Part shown: positions 28,737-38,479 of the stretch, piece after piece | Layout: each line of letters starts with the position of its first letter | How positions within the stretch are numbered: the first letter of the stretch is position 1 | From: a virus | Length of the DNA stretch: 64,000 nt | IMG/VR virus record: IMGVR_UViG_3300009082_000018 | Coordinates: 45,594 to 109,593 of that record | Direction: 5' to 3' (one strand) | Made by a program: the position numbers and the translations under genes | Notes under the pieces: model-generated | Told to the model about the DNA's origin: nothing | Seen by the model: only the letters and a program-made list of their open reading frames with translations | The model's database searches: none

Positions 28737-30746
28737 TCACATGTGGAGGGCTTTTTTCCCTGCCCAAGAATCACGGGCATAGGAGACCTCGGCGATGATG
28801 GGAATCGAGAAGTTCCAGTCTTCCATAGTCTTTACGATTGGGTTGAGGACCGGCAACTCGTTCTTGTGGATGTAGAACACCAATTCGTCGTGGATCGTCA
28901 TGACGAGCCGAGATCTCATCCCGCGCAGGATGTCGCCGACCCGGACCATGGCCACCTTGAACAGGTCAGCGCAGGTTCCCTGAATCAGGAAATTGACCGC
29001 TTGTCGCTGGCAGCGCTCGCGCTCCCACTTCTCCAGCCTTGGGTTGTTCAACTCCTCGAACCGGCGGTAGCGACCGAAGTAGTTCTGGACGTACTTGTCT
29101 GTCAGAACTAGGCCAGACGTTCTGATGATCCACCGCTTAAGCTGCCGGAGCTTGGCGAAGTACTGGTCGATGAACTTCTGACACTGATCTTTGGCGAACT
29201 GCCTCTTGGGGGAGCTGATCTTAGCCCGCAGGTTTTCGGCGCCGCCACCGTAGATCACAAGGAAGTTGGTTGTCTTGGCTACCTTTCGAAGGAGGGACAC
29301 TTCCTCGAACTTGGGATGGGCGTTGTCGTCCAAGATCTTCAGAACTTCATCGTAGTCGTAGCCGAACACCTCGCAGAGGGTGTTGGTGTGAACGTCACGC
29401 TTGGTGACATTGTAGCAGTCGAGGAGTACTGGATCTTGGCTGTAGTGAGCTGTCAGTCGGACCTCGACCTGCGAGTAGTCAATGAAGACCATGATGTATC
29501 CGTCTGGGCAGACGAAAGCCTTTCGGATCGTCTTGGTCTTCGCAGGTATGTTCTGCAAATTGGGACCTTGGCTCGACATGCGGCCCGTGGTCACATTTTG
29601 GTTGTAGGTGCAATGAAGGTAGTCGTTGGGATCGAGCTTGCTGAGGATGTTCTCAACGTAGGTGCTCTTGAGCTTCTTGGTCTGTCGGAAGTGAAGAATA
29701 TCCTCGCACACATCGTACTTGATAGCGAGTTTCTCCATGACCTCGACGTCGAGGCTGATCTTCCCTTTGTCTGTCTTCTTCGTGAGTGGAATCTTCAGAC
29801 GCTGAAAAGCTTTGGCCAGCTCATCGTTGGAAGCGAGGTTGATCTGTGCCCCAAGCTTTTTCAGTGCTGACTCTTCGTACTTCTTGGCTTCAGCCTCGAG
29901 GTCCGGTCCTGCTTTCTCAAGGTACTGGCGGCTGATGTACACCCCCCTGTGTTCCATCTCGAGGAGAACCCAGAGCAGTTGGCTCTCCATGAGGTAGAGG
30001 TTGCGCAGATCTTCATTCTCGGCCACTTTGGGCATCTTCTTCTTCCAGAGAGCCCAGGTGTAGTGGGTGTCTGACGCCGAATAGGGCGTCATCATGTTGA
30101 TCGGGACCATCCCGTAATGGACATTCTTCTTCTTGCGCATCAGCGTGCGCTTGGGATTGGTCGGCGTTGGCGCAGGGATTTTCTCGCGACCCTTTTTGGT
30201 GCGGAAATCGTCGATCGCCACTTCCCACATGTCACAATTGGGATCAATCTCCTGCTTGGACAGTTCCTTCAACTCGGCAGAGCCAGTCTCTCTGAGCAGC
30301 TTGTGCTGAATCAGAACGTCGTGGACCACTCCTCGAGGTGTGATCCCTTCGTTCAGGTAGAAGTGAAGATCGAACTTGGCGTTGAACCAAATTGTGATCA
30401 AGTCTTCTTGATCGAAGAATTCCTTCAGGTCATCGATGATGTCTTCGATCTTTAGCTGCTGCTCTCCGGTCTCGTGCCGAACAGGGATGTAGTAGCTGTT
30501 CTCTGCACCCCAACTGAAACTGACGCCTACGATGTGGCCGCCAGAGAAATCCAGGCTGTTGGTCTCTGTGTCGCAGGCCACCTGCTTTCGTGTCATGAGC
30601 TGCTTGTGGAAGTGCTTCCACAGTGGCATGGTGTCGATCAGGGTGTAGACTCCCCCTGCCACACCTTTCCATGTCCTAGCTTTCAGCGGATCATTCAGTC
30701 CGATGGGTGTGATCACAAAGGCTCCTGCTGTCTTGCCAGGCCACAC
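28737..30746 (-). CDS. Family A DNA polymerase
   Basis: 669 residues from a GTG. The 3'-5' exonuclease has ACDTETNSLDF, FNAKFDLHF and SASDTHYTW. Polymerase motif A is IDYSQVEVRLTAH, motif B RKVAKTTNFLVIYGG, motif C MTIHDELVF. All catalytic acids are present, so it is an active, proofreading replicase lacking the 5' nuclease of Pol I. The tyrosine at the motif B end (YGG) is typical of the family. Confidence 0.95.
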   Translation of the reverse strand: MWPGKTAGAFVITPIGLNDPLKARTWKGVAGGVYTLIDTMPLWKHFHKQLMTRKQVACDTETNSLDFSGGHIVGVSFSWGAENSYYIPVRHETGEQQLKIEDIIDDLKEFFDQEDLITIWFNAKFDLHFYLNEGITPRGVVHDVLIQHKLLRETGSAELKELSKQEIDPNCDMWEVAIDDFRTKKGREKIPAPTPTNPKRTLMRKKKNVHYGMVPINMMTPYSASDTHYTWALWKKKMPKVAENEDLRNLYLMESQLLWVLLEMEHRGVYISRQYLEKAGPDLEAEAKKYEESALKKLGAQINLASNDELAKAFQRLKIPLTKKTDKGKISLDVEVMEKLAIKYDVCEDILHFRQTKKLKSTYVENILSKLDPNDYLHCTYNQNVTTGRMSSQGPNLQNIPAKTKTIRKAFVCPDGYIMVFIDYSQVEVRLTAHYSQDPVLLDCYNVTKRDVHTNTLCEVFGYDYDEVLKILDDNAHPKFEEVSLLRKVAKTTNFLVIYGGGAENLRAKISSPKRQFAKDQCQKFIDQYFAKLRQLKRWIIRTSGLVLTDKYVQNYFGRYRRFEELNNPRLEKWERERCQRQAVNFLIQGTCADLFKVAMVRVGDILRGMRSRLVMTIHDELVFYIHKNELPVLNPIVKTMEDWNFSIPIIAEVSYARDSWAGKKALHM

Positions 30747-31006
30747 AGTTCTTGTGCCTTCTCAGAGGCGATTCGATCGAGAGGCGGAATCATCAGGAAG
30801 AGCACAGCCTGCTTGTTCCACAGGCTCATGTTGTGCCACTCAACGTAGAGGGCGTCGAGGCAGTAGAAGGGTCTGCCATCGTATAAGGGTCTGCCATCTA
30901 CGAGACCGTTGGCGTGCATCCAGAACCGTACGAAAAACGGGTCCCCCTGGAAAAGGACTCGCTGGACGAACTCCTCACACCTTCGACGATCGTAGTCTAC
31001 GCTCAC
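30713..31006 (-). CDS. Hypothetical 97-residue protein
   Basis: Overlaps the polymerase start by 34 bases. Aromatic-rich (FVRFWMHANGLVDGRPLY). No family recognised; probably a small replication operon gene. Confidence 0.7.
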   Translation of the reverse strand: MSVDYDRRRCEEFVQRVLFQGDPFFVRFWMHANGLVDGRPLYDGRPFYCLDALYVEWHNMSLWNKQAVLFLMIPPLDRIASEKAQELCGLARQQEPL

Positions 31007-31018
31007 TTCATTCTCCGT

Positions 31019-31300
31019 TCACAGCTTCACTCCACGCTTGCCAGCGTAGTCTTTCACACGCTCGAGGTTGTCCTTGAAGCTGGCACGAGAGTGATCTTCG
31101 CTCCTCTTCTTGAGCATGGCGTTACGAACTTCTGGGTCGTTGCTCTGGAGGTAGGCACTGCCTCCGACGATGCGAACGAACTTGGTGCTCTTGCACTTGG
31201 GGCATGCCGTGTCGTCGGCGTCAGGTTCTGCCTTGCTGTTCTTGAGCCAAATTGTACGGACGTGTCCACACTCACACTGCACGTCGACGACGAACGGCAT
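31019..31300 (-). CDS. Zinc-ribbon protein
   Basis: 93 residues with CECGH and CPKCKS as a classic zinc ribbon, then a helical tail. Could bind DNA, RNA or a polymerase. Unknown. Confidence 0.75.
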   Translation of the reverse strand: MPFVVDVQCECGHVRTIWLKNSKAEPDADDTACPKCKSTKFVRIVGGSAYLQSNDPEVRNAMLKKRSEDHSRASFKDNLERVKDYAGKRGVKL

Positions 31301-31312
31301 GTGACCCTCCTG

Positions 31313-31735
31313 CTAGAGATTCGTGAACGTGGGTGCAGGACGAGCGCTAGTGTTCTTGCGCTCCTGATCTTCGATCTTGAAGATCTGCTTGTTCTTGTCG
31401 TTGATTTGCTTCTGCAGATCCTTGTTCTTCTGAGCGAACCTCTTCTCCTCGGCCTTCATGTCCTTCTCGAGAGCCCTGGCAGCGTCAACCAGCTGCCGGC
31501 AGAGGAACAGGTATTGCGAGGCATCGACCTGGATGCCAGCTGCTTTGAGGGACTTCTGGAAGCTCTTCAGCTCCGTCTTGCAGCCTTCCATGACGTCCCA
31601 GTTGGGGTAGAAGTCAGGGACATCTGGGAGATCGTACATCTGGTTTTCCAGATCATCGATCTCTTTCTGCAGTTTCTGGACCGGGGACAGCTCCTTCTTG
31701 CCGTTCTTCTTGCCCGCCTTGGCCTTGGTAGCCAT
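31313..31735 (-). CDS. Coiled-coil protein
   Basis: 140 residues: a lysine-rich N terminus (KAKAGKKNGKK), helices predicted as coiled coil (KNKDLQKQINDKNKQIFKIE), ending ARPAPTFTNL. Unknown. Confidence 0.7.
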   Translation of the reverse strand: MATKAKAGKKNGKKELSPVQKLQKEIDDLENQMYDLPDVPDFYPNWDVMEGCKTELKSFQKSLKAAGIQVDASQYLFLCRQLVDAARALEKDMKAEEKRFAQKNKDLQKQINDKNKQIFKIEDQERKNTSARPAPTFTNL

Positions 31736-31744
31736 GATGATCTC

Positions 31745-32233
31745 CTATCTTGTGCTCTTCTGCATGTTGGACCGAATCTCTCGGTCACGTTCAGACTTCT
31801 CTTGCTTTCGTTTCTCTGGAGACTTGTAGCTGTCTTTCTTCTTGTCTCGTTCCGTCTTTCCTGTTCGATGAGTTCTGCTACCGTTGCCGGCCTCTCCAGA
31901 CAATCGCTTCTCCCAGTCCTCCTGGTCACGTTTGCGCCTGGATTCGAACTCCTGACGCATGCGAGCGTCTTCGACGTCTGCCTCTGGAACCACCTGGGTC
32001 AGACCTGAGATCAGATCTTTGGCTGCTGCCACGGAGAAGAACATGACCTTCTTCCCAAGATCGCATCGGATTGAAACGAACTCGCGGCTCAGCTTACCGT
32101 CGTCTCGTCTCCTCTGTTGAACCAGAGCCGCGATCTTCACGGTAGGTTCTTCCTCCGGACCAACAGAAGTCTCCTTGATGGTGCGGACAACAGTATAGGG
32201 CGAGCCAACTCTCGAGGCAGCAGTATCTTCCAT
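31745..32233 (-). CDS. Hypothetical basic-tailed protein
   Basis: 162 residues from ATG 32233. First 90 residues beta-rich (VKIAALVQQRRRDDGKLSRE), the rest a charged helix (KTERDKKKDSYKSPEKRKQE). Unknown; the longer frame upstream is not supported. Confidence 0.65.
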   Translation of the reverse strand: MEDTAASRVGSPYTVVRTIKETSVGPEEEPTVKIAALVQQRRRDDGKLSREFVSIRCDLGKKVMFFSVAAAKDLISGLTQVVPEADVEDARMRQEFESRRKRDQEDWEKRLSGEAGNGSRTHRTGKTERDKKKDSYKSPEKRKQEKSERDREIRSNMQKSTR

Positions 32234-32264
32234 GACGATCTCCCAGGTTGTCAGGCAGAGTAGA

Positions 32265-32939
32265 TCAGTTGGTGTCGGTCTCGACCTCAGCACGCTCACG
32301 AGCCTGCTCGGCCTTGTCCTTGACAGCCTGCTTGGCTGCCCGCTTCTTGGCCTCCTCGGCTTTCTTCTTGCCCACCCCGTTGTGCTTGCGGGCATCAGCC
32401 GTCTTGACGGCCTTCTTCATGGAGACCTTCTTCACCTTCTTGTCAGCGGGCTTGGCCTTGGCAGTCTTCTTGGCAGCAGGCTTGGCCTTGGCAGTCTTCT
32501 TGGTCTTCGCAGCGGACTTGGCCTTGGCAGTTGTTTTCTTCTTGCCGCCGCCCTCCTTGGCCTCCTTCTCCCGCTTCTTGCGAGCCGCTTCCTTCTCCTC
32601 GTCAGTCATCGGCTTGCGACCACGCTTGGTGCCGAAGGACTTGGTGGCCTCTTTGCCATCCTTGACCCACCGCTTGCCGGTCGTGGTCAGCTTGTAAGTG
32701 CCATAGGCTGACTTCTCAGCCCAGCCGTCACGAATCAACCGGCGGATGCTGTTGCGGACCATGCTCTGGGCCATGGCGTCGACTTCCTCTTCGCCCCAGC
32801 CCTTCTCGTAGGTCTCCTTGCAACGCTCGGTGGCGTCCTTGGCGAACTTCTTCTTCATCTCAGCGATGTTGTGAACTTCACCGTCTGAGAGCACGTCGTA
32901 GCACTTCTGTTCCTTGGAGTTGAAACCCTTGATCTTCAT
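32265..32939 (-). CDS. Winged-helix protein with histone H1-like tail
   Basis: 224 residues. Residues 1-90 fit a winged helix (EQKCYDVLSDGEVHNIAEMK ... LTTTGKRWV). The rest is lysine/alanine/proline-rich, with AKTKKTAKAKPAAKK repeats as in linker histone H1 and bacterial Hc1/AlgP-type tails. Such proteins compact DNA without sequence preference. With the histone-fold protein at 26288 it suggests organised phage chromatin. Confidence 0.75.
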   Translation of the reverse strand: MKIKGFNSKEQKCYDVLSDGEVHNIAEMKKKFAKDATERCKETYEKGWGEEEVDAMAQSMVRNSIRRLIRDGWAEKSAYGTYKLTTTGKRWVKDGKEATKSFGTKRGRKPMTDEEKEAARKKREKEAKEGGGKKKTTAKAKSAAKTKKTAKAKPAAKKTAKAKPADKKVKKVSMKKAVKTADARKHNGVGKKKAEEAKKRAAKQAVKDKAEQARERAEVETDTN

Positions 32940-33874
32940 TGACCCTTCTCCTGTTCTTGGTCCGCCATTGGCATGATCCCTAGATGCTCAAACACCTCGG
33001 CAAAACGATCAACTTGCGCCTTTCGATGGATGTAGACTCGGTGTGGGTAGAACCTGTACCGCTTGCGCAGCATGCCTTGAGGAGGATGCTCGATCTTCAG
33101 TGTGGGCACGACCTTTAGGACCGCTTTCGCGAGGTCGCCTGAGATATCCATCCATCCGCCGCCAGGCGCTGTCATCCACAAGCGCAAAAAGTGAAAACCA
33201 TCTCTAAAGAACTGATGGTAGTTTGATCGCCTTGATACCATAACTCCAGAACCAAAGCGATCCCTAAATTGCTTTGGCGCAAGTTCTAGATCTTCTTTGG
33301 TTTTTACCGAAGGGAACATCCAGGAATCAGGTAGAGCAGGAGGGCTCCCAAGCAGTTCCCAGATCAATGTTGCCAACTTGTCGATCGGCCTTCCTTGGTC
33401 TACGTAGGGGAAGCGGGTGTACTTCCTAACCTTCACCTTGATCTTCTTACGCTTGTTCTTGCCTATGGTCTGAGGTGGGATCTCCTGGGTGTCCTGGTAG
33501 GACGCAGGTGACTCTTCCTTCTTCTGCTCTACGCCCAAAGCTCTGGTGTAGACCAACTCACACAGCGATCTCAGATCACAGTCCCACTGGTCACAGATTC
33601 CGCCCACGTCTGTGTCGTTCTCGGTGGCGATCACAGAGTCGATGAACCAGTTGCGACCGAAGCATGGGGCTCGTTCAATGGTGTCACGTACCGCCGGACT
33701 TTGCGAAGCTTTGAGCTTGGCGATCTCTTCGATGAACGGATCGATGGACATGGGTTCCGGCTCTGGACGAGGCTCTTCGAACTCGTCACCGTCATCATCG
33801 ATCTTCTTCTTTGGTTGCTTGAAGCCCATGGCGTGGTGGGTAAGCATGGGCATGGTGTCGTCTTTGTCGGTCAT
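32936..33874 (-). CDS. Hypothetical 312-residue protein
   Basis: Starts with an acidic/proline segment, contains CDQWDCDLRSLC and a folded C-terminal half (SNYHQFFRDGFHFLRLWM). No family recognised. Overlaps its neighbour by four bases. Confidence 0.75.
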   Translation of the reverse strand: MTDKDDTMPMLTHHAMGFKQPKKKIDDDGDEFEEPRPEPEPMSIDPFIEEIAKLKASQSPAVRDTIERAPCFGRNWFIDSVIATENDTDVGGICDQWDCDLRSLCELVYTRALGVEQKKEESPASYQDTQEIPPQTIGKNKRKKIKVKVRKYTRFPYVDQGRPIDKLATLIWELLGSPPALPDSWMFPSVKTKEDLELAPKQFRDRFGSGVMVSRRSNYHQFFRDGFHFLRLWMTAPGGGWMDISGDLAKAVLKVVPTLKIEHPPQGMLRKRYRFYPHRVYIHRKAQVDRFAEVFEHLGIMPMADQEQEKGQ

Positions 33875-33880
33875 CAGGAG

Positions 33881-34261
33881 TTACCGCTTTTCTGTGGTCT
33901 TAGTCCGCTCGTGTCTAATGATATTGTGCGCTACATTGAGCCTATCATGTGCGATGGTCAGGTTCATCATGTGGAGATCGAAAATGTCTTGTACCTGGTC
34001 CGGGGTCAAGTCACCACATTGGGCAAGCCCCAGGTAGGGAGTGGGCGCAAAGTGCATGGGCTCAAACCTTGTGCGGTCCACGACTGTGAACTCGATCGGC
34101 AGGTCACCGTCTGGGTCCTTGTCGAATTTGGCCTCGATCAGAGCATCGATGATGCCACAGAGCTGCGGCACATCCGTAGGCTGGACCTCAGCCCATCCTC
34201 CTTTGCTTTTGCGTTTCTGGGCCAAGAACCTGTCGATCTTGGTGAGAAGACTCTTATTCAT
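33881..34261 (-). CDS. Hypothetical 126-residue protein
   Basis: Helical N and C termini around a middle with YLGLAQCGDLTPDQVQDIFD. No family recognised. Confidence 0.7.
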   Translation of the reverse strand: MNKSLLTKIDRFLAQKRKSKGGWAEVQPTDVPQLCGIIDALIEAKFDKDPDGDLPIEFTVVDRTRFEPMHFAPTPYLGLAQCGDLTPDQVQDIFDLHMMNLTIAHDRLNVAHNIIRHERTKTTEKR

Positions 34262-34310
34262 TTCTTGATCTCCTCTGGCCAGGCACCTTTTCCCACTTCA
34301 AGCTCATGGT

Positions 34311-34553
34311 TCACCAATCCTGATCTTGGTCGCAAGGAGTTCCCACATCGATGTCCAGAGTCCCATTCTTGATCGTGGCCCAGAAGTACGCCTTGGGCCT
34401 CTCCCCCAGAGCCTTCACCAACGCTTCGGGTGGGTTGAAGAATTGCGTGAAGGTTCGATCCTCATCGTAGATATAGAACCCAGGGTCCTTCCCTTCCTTC
34501 CAGTCAGAGGAAAAGAGAGGCTGCTGGACCTTCACGATGAATCGCTTGCTCAT
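34311..34553 (-). CDS. Hypothetical 80-residue protein
   Basis: Start at 34553, overlapping the previous stop (ATGA). Beta-rich: FIVKVQQPLFSSDWKEG and DRTFTQFFN. Unknown. Confidence 0.7.
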   Translation of the reverse strand: MSKRFIVKVQQPLFSSDWKEGKDPGFYIYDEDRTFTQFFNPPEALVKALGERPKAYFWATIKNGTLDIDVGTPCDQDQDW

Positions 34554-36109
34554 GCTACATCCTTCTTTCGTCGAGCTGACCGGCGGATGGCTGGGATGAA
34601 CGGCGCGTTCCTGGGACCCTTGATGTGATCCTTGCGCCAGAACAAAAGCACGGACATCCACTCATCTCGCTTCTTTGGAGCCACGCCTCGCTTGGCCAAT
34701 TCCTTGGCAGTCTCTGAGTCGGGCCATTGGTCTGTGAAGATCTTTCGACGTTTGTCTCGACGCAGCTGTTTCTCTAGTTTTGGATCAAGTGGTAGCGGAC
34801 CTCGCATGATTCGACAGTTGGTGCTGCCTCGCACATCGTGCCGGTATCGCAATTCCCAATGCCTGCGTGGGGCGGACAGAACCTGCCGCTGCTTCTCCTG
34901 CAGGATGTCCTCGTGCATGGTGATCGTGTAGTAGGGCGCGGGGATGTGCTGCAACTTCATTCGCTTGGCGGACTTCTTGTACCTGTTCCGGTAGCCGAAG
35001 GACTTGGTCCTCTCTTCGATGGTCACCTGGTGATCGTTGATCCACTCAACAATCCAGGTCACCACCCAAGGCATCAACGTTGCCGGCCTTACCCATTCGT
35101 CCCCTTTCCGATCAGTGAATGGTAGTATGCTTGCGTGCTCTCCATGCTTCCCGTGGACAATATTGGCGAGTGTGAACACAGTTCCTGTCGACGTAATGAT
35201 GACTGCACACAGCCAAGCTGATCCAGTTTCTTCCAGGCTGTTAATGTTATAAGCCATCCTTTGGATTTCTGACATCTCCAATGGCGGATCGATGGCAAGG
35301 TAGAGAACATCAAATGGGAACTTCTCTGGCCACATACTGCCACAGGTATCTTTGATCGTCTTCATGTACTTGGCAGCATGATCATCATCTCTGATTACAA
35401 CACCGTCGTAGTCCCAACCGCAGTTCTTCGTGGTCAGTCGATCTGCGAGGTGGTAGAAGTTTGCAAATAGACTCACCGGCACTTCGAAGATGCGTGCCTG
35501 GTTGACCAATCCCCAGTTGAGACTGGCTCTCTGACGTTCAGCTTCTCCCAGCTCGGTGGCTGCAGAGGCCTTTCGAAACGTCGCCAATGCTGTGAGGTAC
35601 AGCTCCACAACCAGGTCCCGACCATTGATGAACGTGGTCTTGTTATTTGGATCACCTGGGATGCCGGGGATACGAAACGGAACCGTGTTCGATACCATCT
35701 CCTCGAGTGGGGCTCGTTGATTGACAATGTCGACCCACTTGTCAAAGGCCGCAGCTCCTTCCGGCGACAGGACGGACCTGAACTTCATGAGTTTCTCAGC
35801 TCTAAGCCTGGCCGCTCCAGGAAACTTAGTGATGTCTCCACCAGACTCGAACACCTTCACTGCTATTGACCCAAGCTCGTTGGCGATCTGCTCTTCGATG
35901 CGCTTGACCTCGTTGGCCAGACCGCAATCGATGCACTTCTCCTGCTCGATGTGCTTCTCGAGGAACTTGATCCGCAGCTCTGCTGCGTTGGGCTCGTCCC
36001 AGGTCTCGGACGTGTACTCCACCGCATCCATGCAGAAGCCACCCTGCCAGATGTTGACTAGCTTCTGCCACTTCTTAGGATCGGTTATAGGCTTCACCGG
36101 GCACCTCAC
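34550..36109 (-). CDS. Hypothetical 519-residue protein
   Basis: One of the largest genes here without recognised family. Features: CIDCGLAN early, a helical middle, then alternating strands (VLYLAIDPPLEM, WLCAVIITSTGTVFTLANI) that resemble an enzyme or ring-type domain, and a very basic C terminus (RRSARRKKDVA). It follows the sigma factor gene. Confidence 0.75.
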   Translation of the reverse strand: MRCPVKPITDPKKWQKLVNIWQGGFCMDAVEYTSETWDEPNAAELRIKFLEKHIEQEKCIDCGLANEVKRIEEQIANELGSIAVKVFESGGDITKFPGAARLRAEKLMKFRSVLSPEGAAAFDKWVDIVNQRAPLEEMVSNTVPFRIPGIPGDPNNKTTFINGRDLVVELYLTALATFRKASAATELGEAERQRASLNWGLVNQARIFEVPVSLFANFYHLADRLTTKNCGWDYDGVVIRDDDHAAKYMKTIKDTCGSMWPEKFPFDVLYLAIDPPLEMSEIQRMAYNINSLEETGSAWLCAVIITSTGTVFTLANIVHGKHGEHASILPFTDRKGDEWVRPATLMPWVVTWIVEWINDHQVTIEERTKSFGYRNRYKKSAKRMKLQHIPAPYYTITMHEDILQEKQRQVLSAPRRHWELRYRHDVRGSTNCRIMRGPLPLDPKLEKQLRRDKRRKIFTDQWPDSETAKELAKRGVAPKKRDEWMSVLLFWRKDHIKGPRNAPFIPAIRRSARRKKDVA

Positions 36110-36614
36110 TCAGCAGCCTGTCAATGACCCTCTTGATCTTGGTTCTGGAGTACTTCACCTGCCTCTTGGTCACACCGAGATATGAAGCCAGCCGCCAGTT
36201 AGCGATGGTCCCGCGCTCTCTCACCTGGTCTGTCACCAGATGCACTGGAGGATTGGCCAGAGTCTGGAAGACCTTCCTGTCCATGGGTCCAAGCTGGCTA
36301 CTGATCTTCTCAATCAGGCTGTCGTATGATTGCTCTGGGATTGAGTAGCTACTACAAGTCTCAGCAGCGAAGACAGTGTTGTATTTGATTCTAGCTACCT
36401 CTGCCTCCATCATGTTGATGGCTCGCCACCGCAGATGCCGGCCAATGAACGTGAGGAAGGTGTTCTCTGAGTCGTCGTAGCGCGGAGTGGCAGTCACGAC
36501 CTCGAGCCACAAGTCCTGCAACGCATCATCGAAGGAAAGGGACGGCATGTGGGTCACCATCCAGTGGGCAAACCACTTCACCGCTCTGTGTACGTCAGGA
36601 CTTGTGATATTCAT
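36075..36614 (-). CDS. Phage sigma-70-like factor
   Basis: 179 residues. Region 2: SFDDALQDLWLEVV (core binding) and NTFLTFIGRHLRWRAIN (-10 recognition part). Region 4-like HTH: NWRLASYLGVTKRQVKYSRT. No region 3, so ECF-like. It could direct transcription of late or middle genes; a conserved element found upstream of many genes beyond 52 kb is one candidate target, but this link is a guess. Confidence 0.8.
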   Translation of the reverse strand: MNITSPDVHRAVKWFAHWMVTHMPSLSFDDALQDLWLEVVTATPRYDDSENTFLTFIGRHLRWRAINMMEAEVARIKYNTVFAAETCSSYSIPEQSYDSLIEKISSQLGPMDRKVFQTLANPPVHLVTDQVRERGTIANWRLASYLGVTKRQVKYSRTKIKRVIDRLLSEVPGEAYNRS

Positions 36615-38479
36615 CGGGCACCTATATGGACCTGCTGATTCTTCCGCAGTAGCCGATCCAACTCTCCTAGCATCACCTTAGGAAGGTCTGTCAGATCGTT
36701 GATCACGACTGAGTTTTTGAAGTACTTCTTCACATTGTCGGTCATGATGCCGACAGCGAAGACTTCGATTGCTTTCTCTACTTCCTTGGCCACCCTCTTG
36801 AGGTACAGCTCATGATCTTCTTGGAACTGTTGCACGTTTGGGCACGGCTCACCGTCGTTGAACCAGAACAGCAAGCGACGAGGCTCCTGGTATGAGAGGA
36901 GCCTCTGAGCCGCCAGCCTCAGGCACTCACCGTCGTAGGTGTTGTCGTGTTGCTGTCGCTCCATGGCAGCACATCGGTGCTTGACCACGTGCCACGACTC
37001 GTTGAAGGACTTGTAAACCCCGACCCAGATGCCGCCCCAGCGAGTGAACACCTTCTGATCGGCAGGCGAGGCACTCTCGTAGACTGAGTAGCCTGCATAG
37101 GACGAGGTGGATGTCGAGAACCCGCAGACCTCGAATGGGATCTTCAGGGCTTCCAGTACCTCACCGAAAAGCATGGCACTGGCAGCAGCCAGTCTGAGCT
37201 TGGCACCGTGCATGGAGCCAGAGTGGTCCACCCAAAGGCTGGCTCTGGTATTGAACTCCGGGGCCTCGACACGCTGCCAGAAGACTCGTTTGCTGGTCTC
37301 GAGGCTGACACGGAAGAGGGACCGTCGATCGACCTTCCCACGCTCCTTACCCGGGTCTCGAAGAGCGCGGTTGCGGGCCAAGAGGTTCCGCATCATCTTC
37401 ATCTTCATGACATTGGTAATCGCTCGGCTCTCGTCGAAGAGCTTACGAGCTGCCTGGATGTCACCACCATGGACCGGACTGATCTCATCCCTCTCCGTGG
37501 TGTAGACCAGGTAGGAACCACGAGACTGTTGCTGCGTCTTACGAGCTTCCTCACTCGCCAACTGCTGCCGGTCAGATAGCTGGTCATCCTGCTGTTGCTG
37601 CTGGTCCGTGGGATCGAAGTCAGACTTCAACGACTCGGGAGTGTCGTTTCCCTCGTCCAGATCGTCACCCTCTTCCTCGTCAGAACCATCCCCATCCGTT
37701 TCATCCTGATCTTCGTCATCATCTCCTGGAGCAGCCGGAGAATCACCCGGCTCTGTCTTCTTGTTGTCCTTCCGGCGACGCCGACGCTTCTTCTTGCCAT
37801 CTCCATCACCATCGGACTCAGACTCATCACCTTCGTTTCCTTCTTCCTCTGGTGGCGGCTCAGCCAGCTCGTGCAACTTGGTCAAGATCTGTTCAGCCAA
37901 CTCGAGGGTGGCCTTGTTGTCTGGCTGGTCCTTGGCAGTGACCAGGAGTGGAGCAACCTCTTCGACGTACTCCCAGAGCTTGGGCTCCGTGATCCTGACC
38001 CACTTGGTGAACTCATGGTCCTGGCCAAGCCCGGCCACTGCGCCGCACATCTGAGAAAGCTTGCCCCACTCGGACAAGCGATCCCAATTGCCGATGAGTC
38101 TCTTAGTGGCCCAGGAAGCAGTCTTCTCAAAGTTGGGCCGGCAGCCCCTCCACTTTTTGATCATGGCTGCTTCGATGCGAGCATCCTCGCAGATGTTGAC
38201 CATGGTGTGTAGCTTCTTGGGGGTCTTGTGCTTCTTGATCTTGGTGCCAAGAGTGAAGTCACTGTGCAGAACGTGGCTGGATTCGTGATCCACCAAGCCT
38301 GGGATGGCTTGCAGGAATTCCTCGGGGGCGCCCTCGCCGATGACGGGGAGGAAGATGCGCTTGCCGTCGGTGCAGCAGAGATCACCCTTGAAGATTACTT
38401 CGATGCCGTAGTTCTCAGCCAAAATGCGGCTGAGCTTCTCAGTGGTGTTCTCGATGAGCTGCACACGAGCGGTCTTCAT
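36611..38479 (-). CDS. CobT-like VWA protein
   Basis: 622 residues. N-terminal domain with LVDHESSHVLHSD, an HExxH metal-binding motif. The middle is low-complexity: basic (KKKRRRRRKDNKK), acidic (DDDEDQDETDGDGSDEEE) and glutamine-rich. From about residue 390 a VWA domain begins with WVDHSGSMHG, whose D-x-S-x-S MIDAS is intact. This is the partner type of CobS/MoxR AAA proteins, one of which is encoded at 39509. Phage pairs of this kind are widespread; despite the name, no cobalamin role follows. Confidence 0.85.
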   Translation of the reverse strand: MKTARVQLIENTTEKLSRILAENYGIEVIFKGDLCCTDGKRIFLPVIGEGAPEEFLQAIPGLVDHESSHVLHSDFTLGTKIKKHKTPKKLHTMVNICEDARIEAAMIKKWRGCRPNFEKTASWATKRLIGNWDRLSEWGKLSQMCGAVAGLGQDHEFTKWVRITEPKLWEYVEEVAPLLVTAKDQPDNKATLELAEQILTKLHELAEPPPEEEGNEGDESESDGDGDGKKKRRRRRKDNKKTEPGDSPAAPGDDDEDQDETDGDGSDEEEGDDLDEGNDTPESLKSDFDPTDQQQQQDDQLSDRQQLASEEARKTQQQSRGSYLVYTTERDEISPVHGGDIQAARKLFDESRAITNVMKMKMMRNLLARNRALRDPGKERGKVDRRSLFRVSLETSKRVFWQRVEAPEFNTRASLWVDHSGSMHGAKLRLAAASAMLFGEVLEALKIPFEVCGFSTSTSSYAGYSVYESASPADQKVFTRWGGIWVGVYKSFNESWHVVKHRCAAMERQQHDNTYDGECLRLAAQRLLSYQEPRRLLFWFNDGEPCPNVQQFQEDHELYLKRVAKEVEKAIEVFAVGIMTDNVKKYFKNSVVINDLTDLPKVMLGELDRLLRKNQQVHIGAR

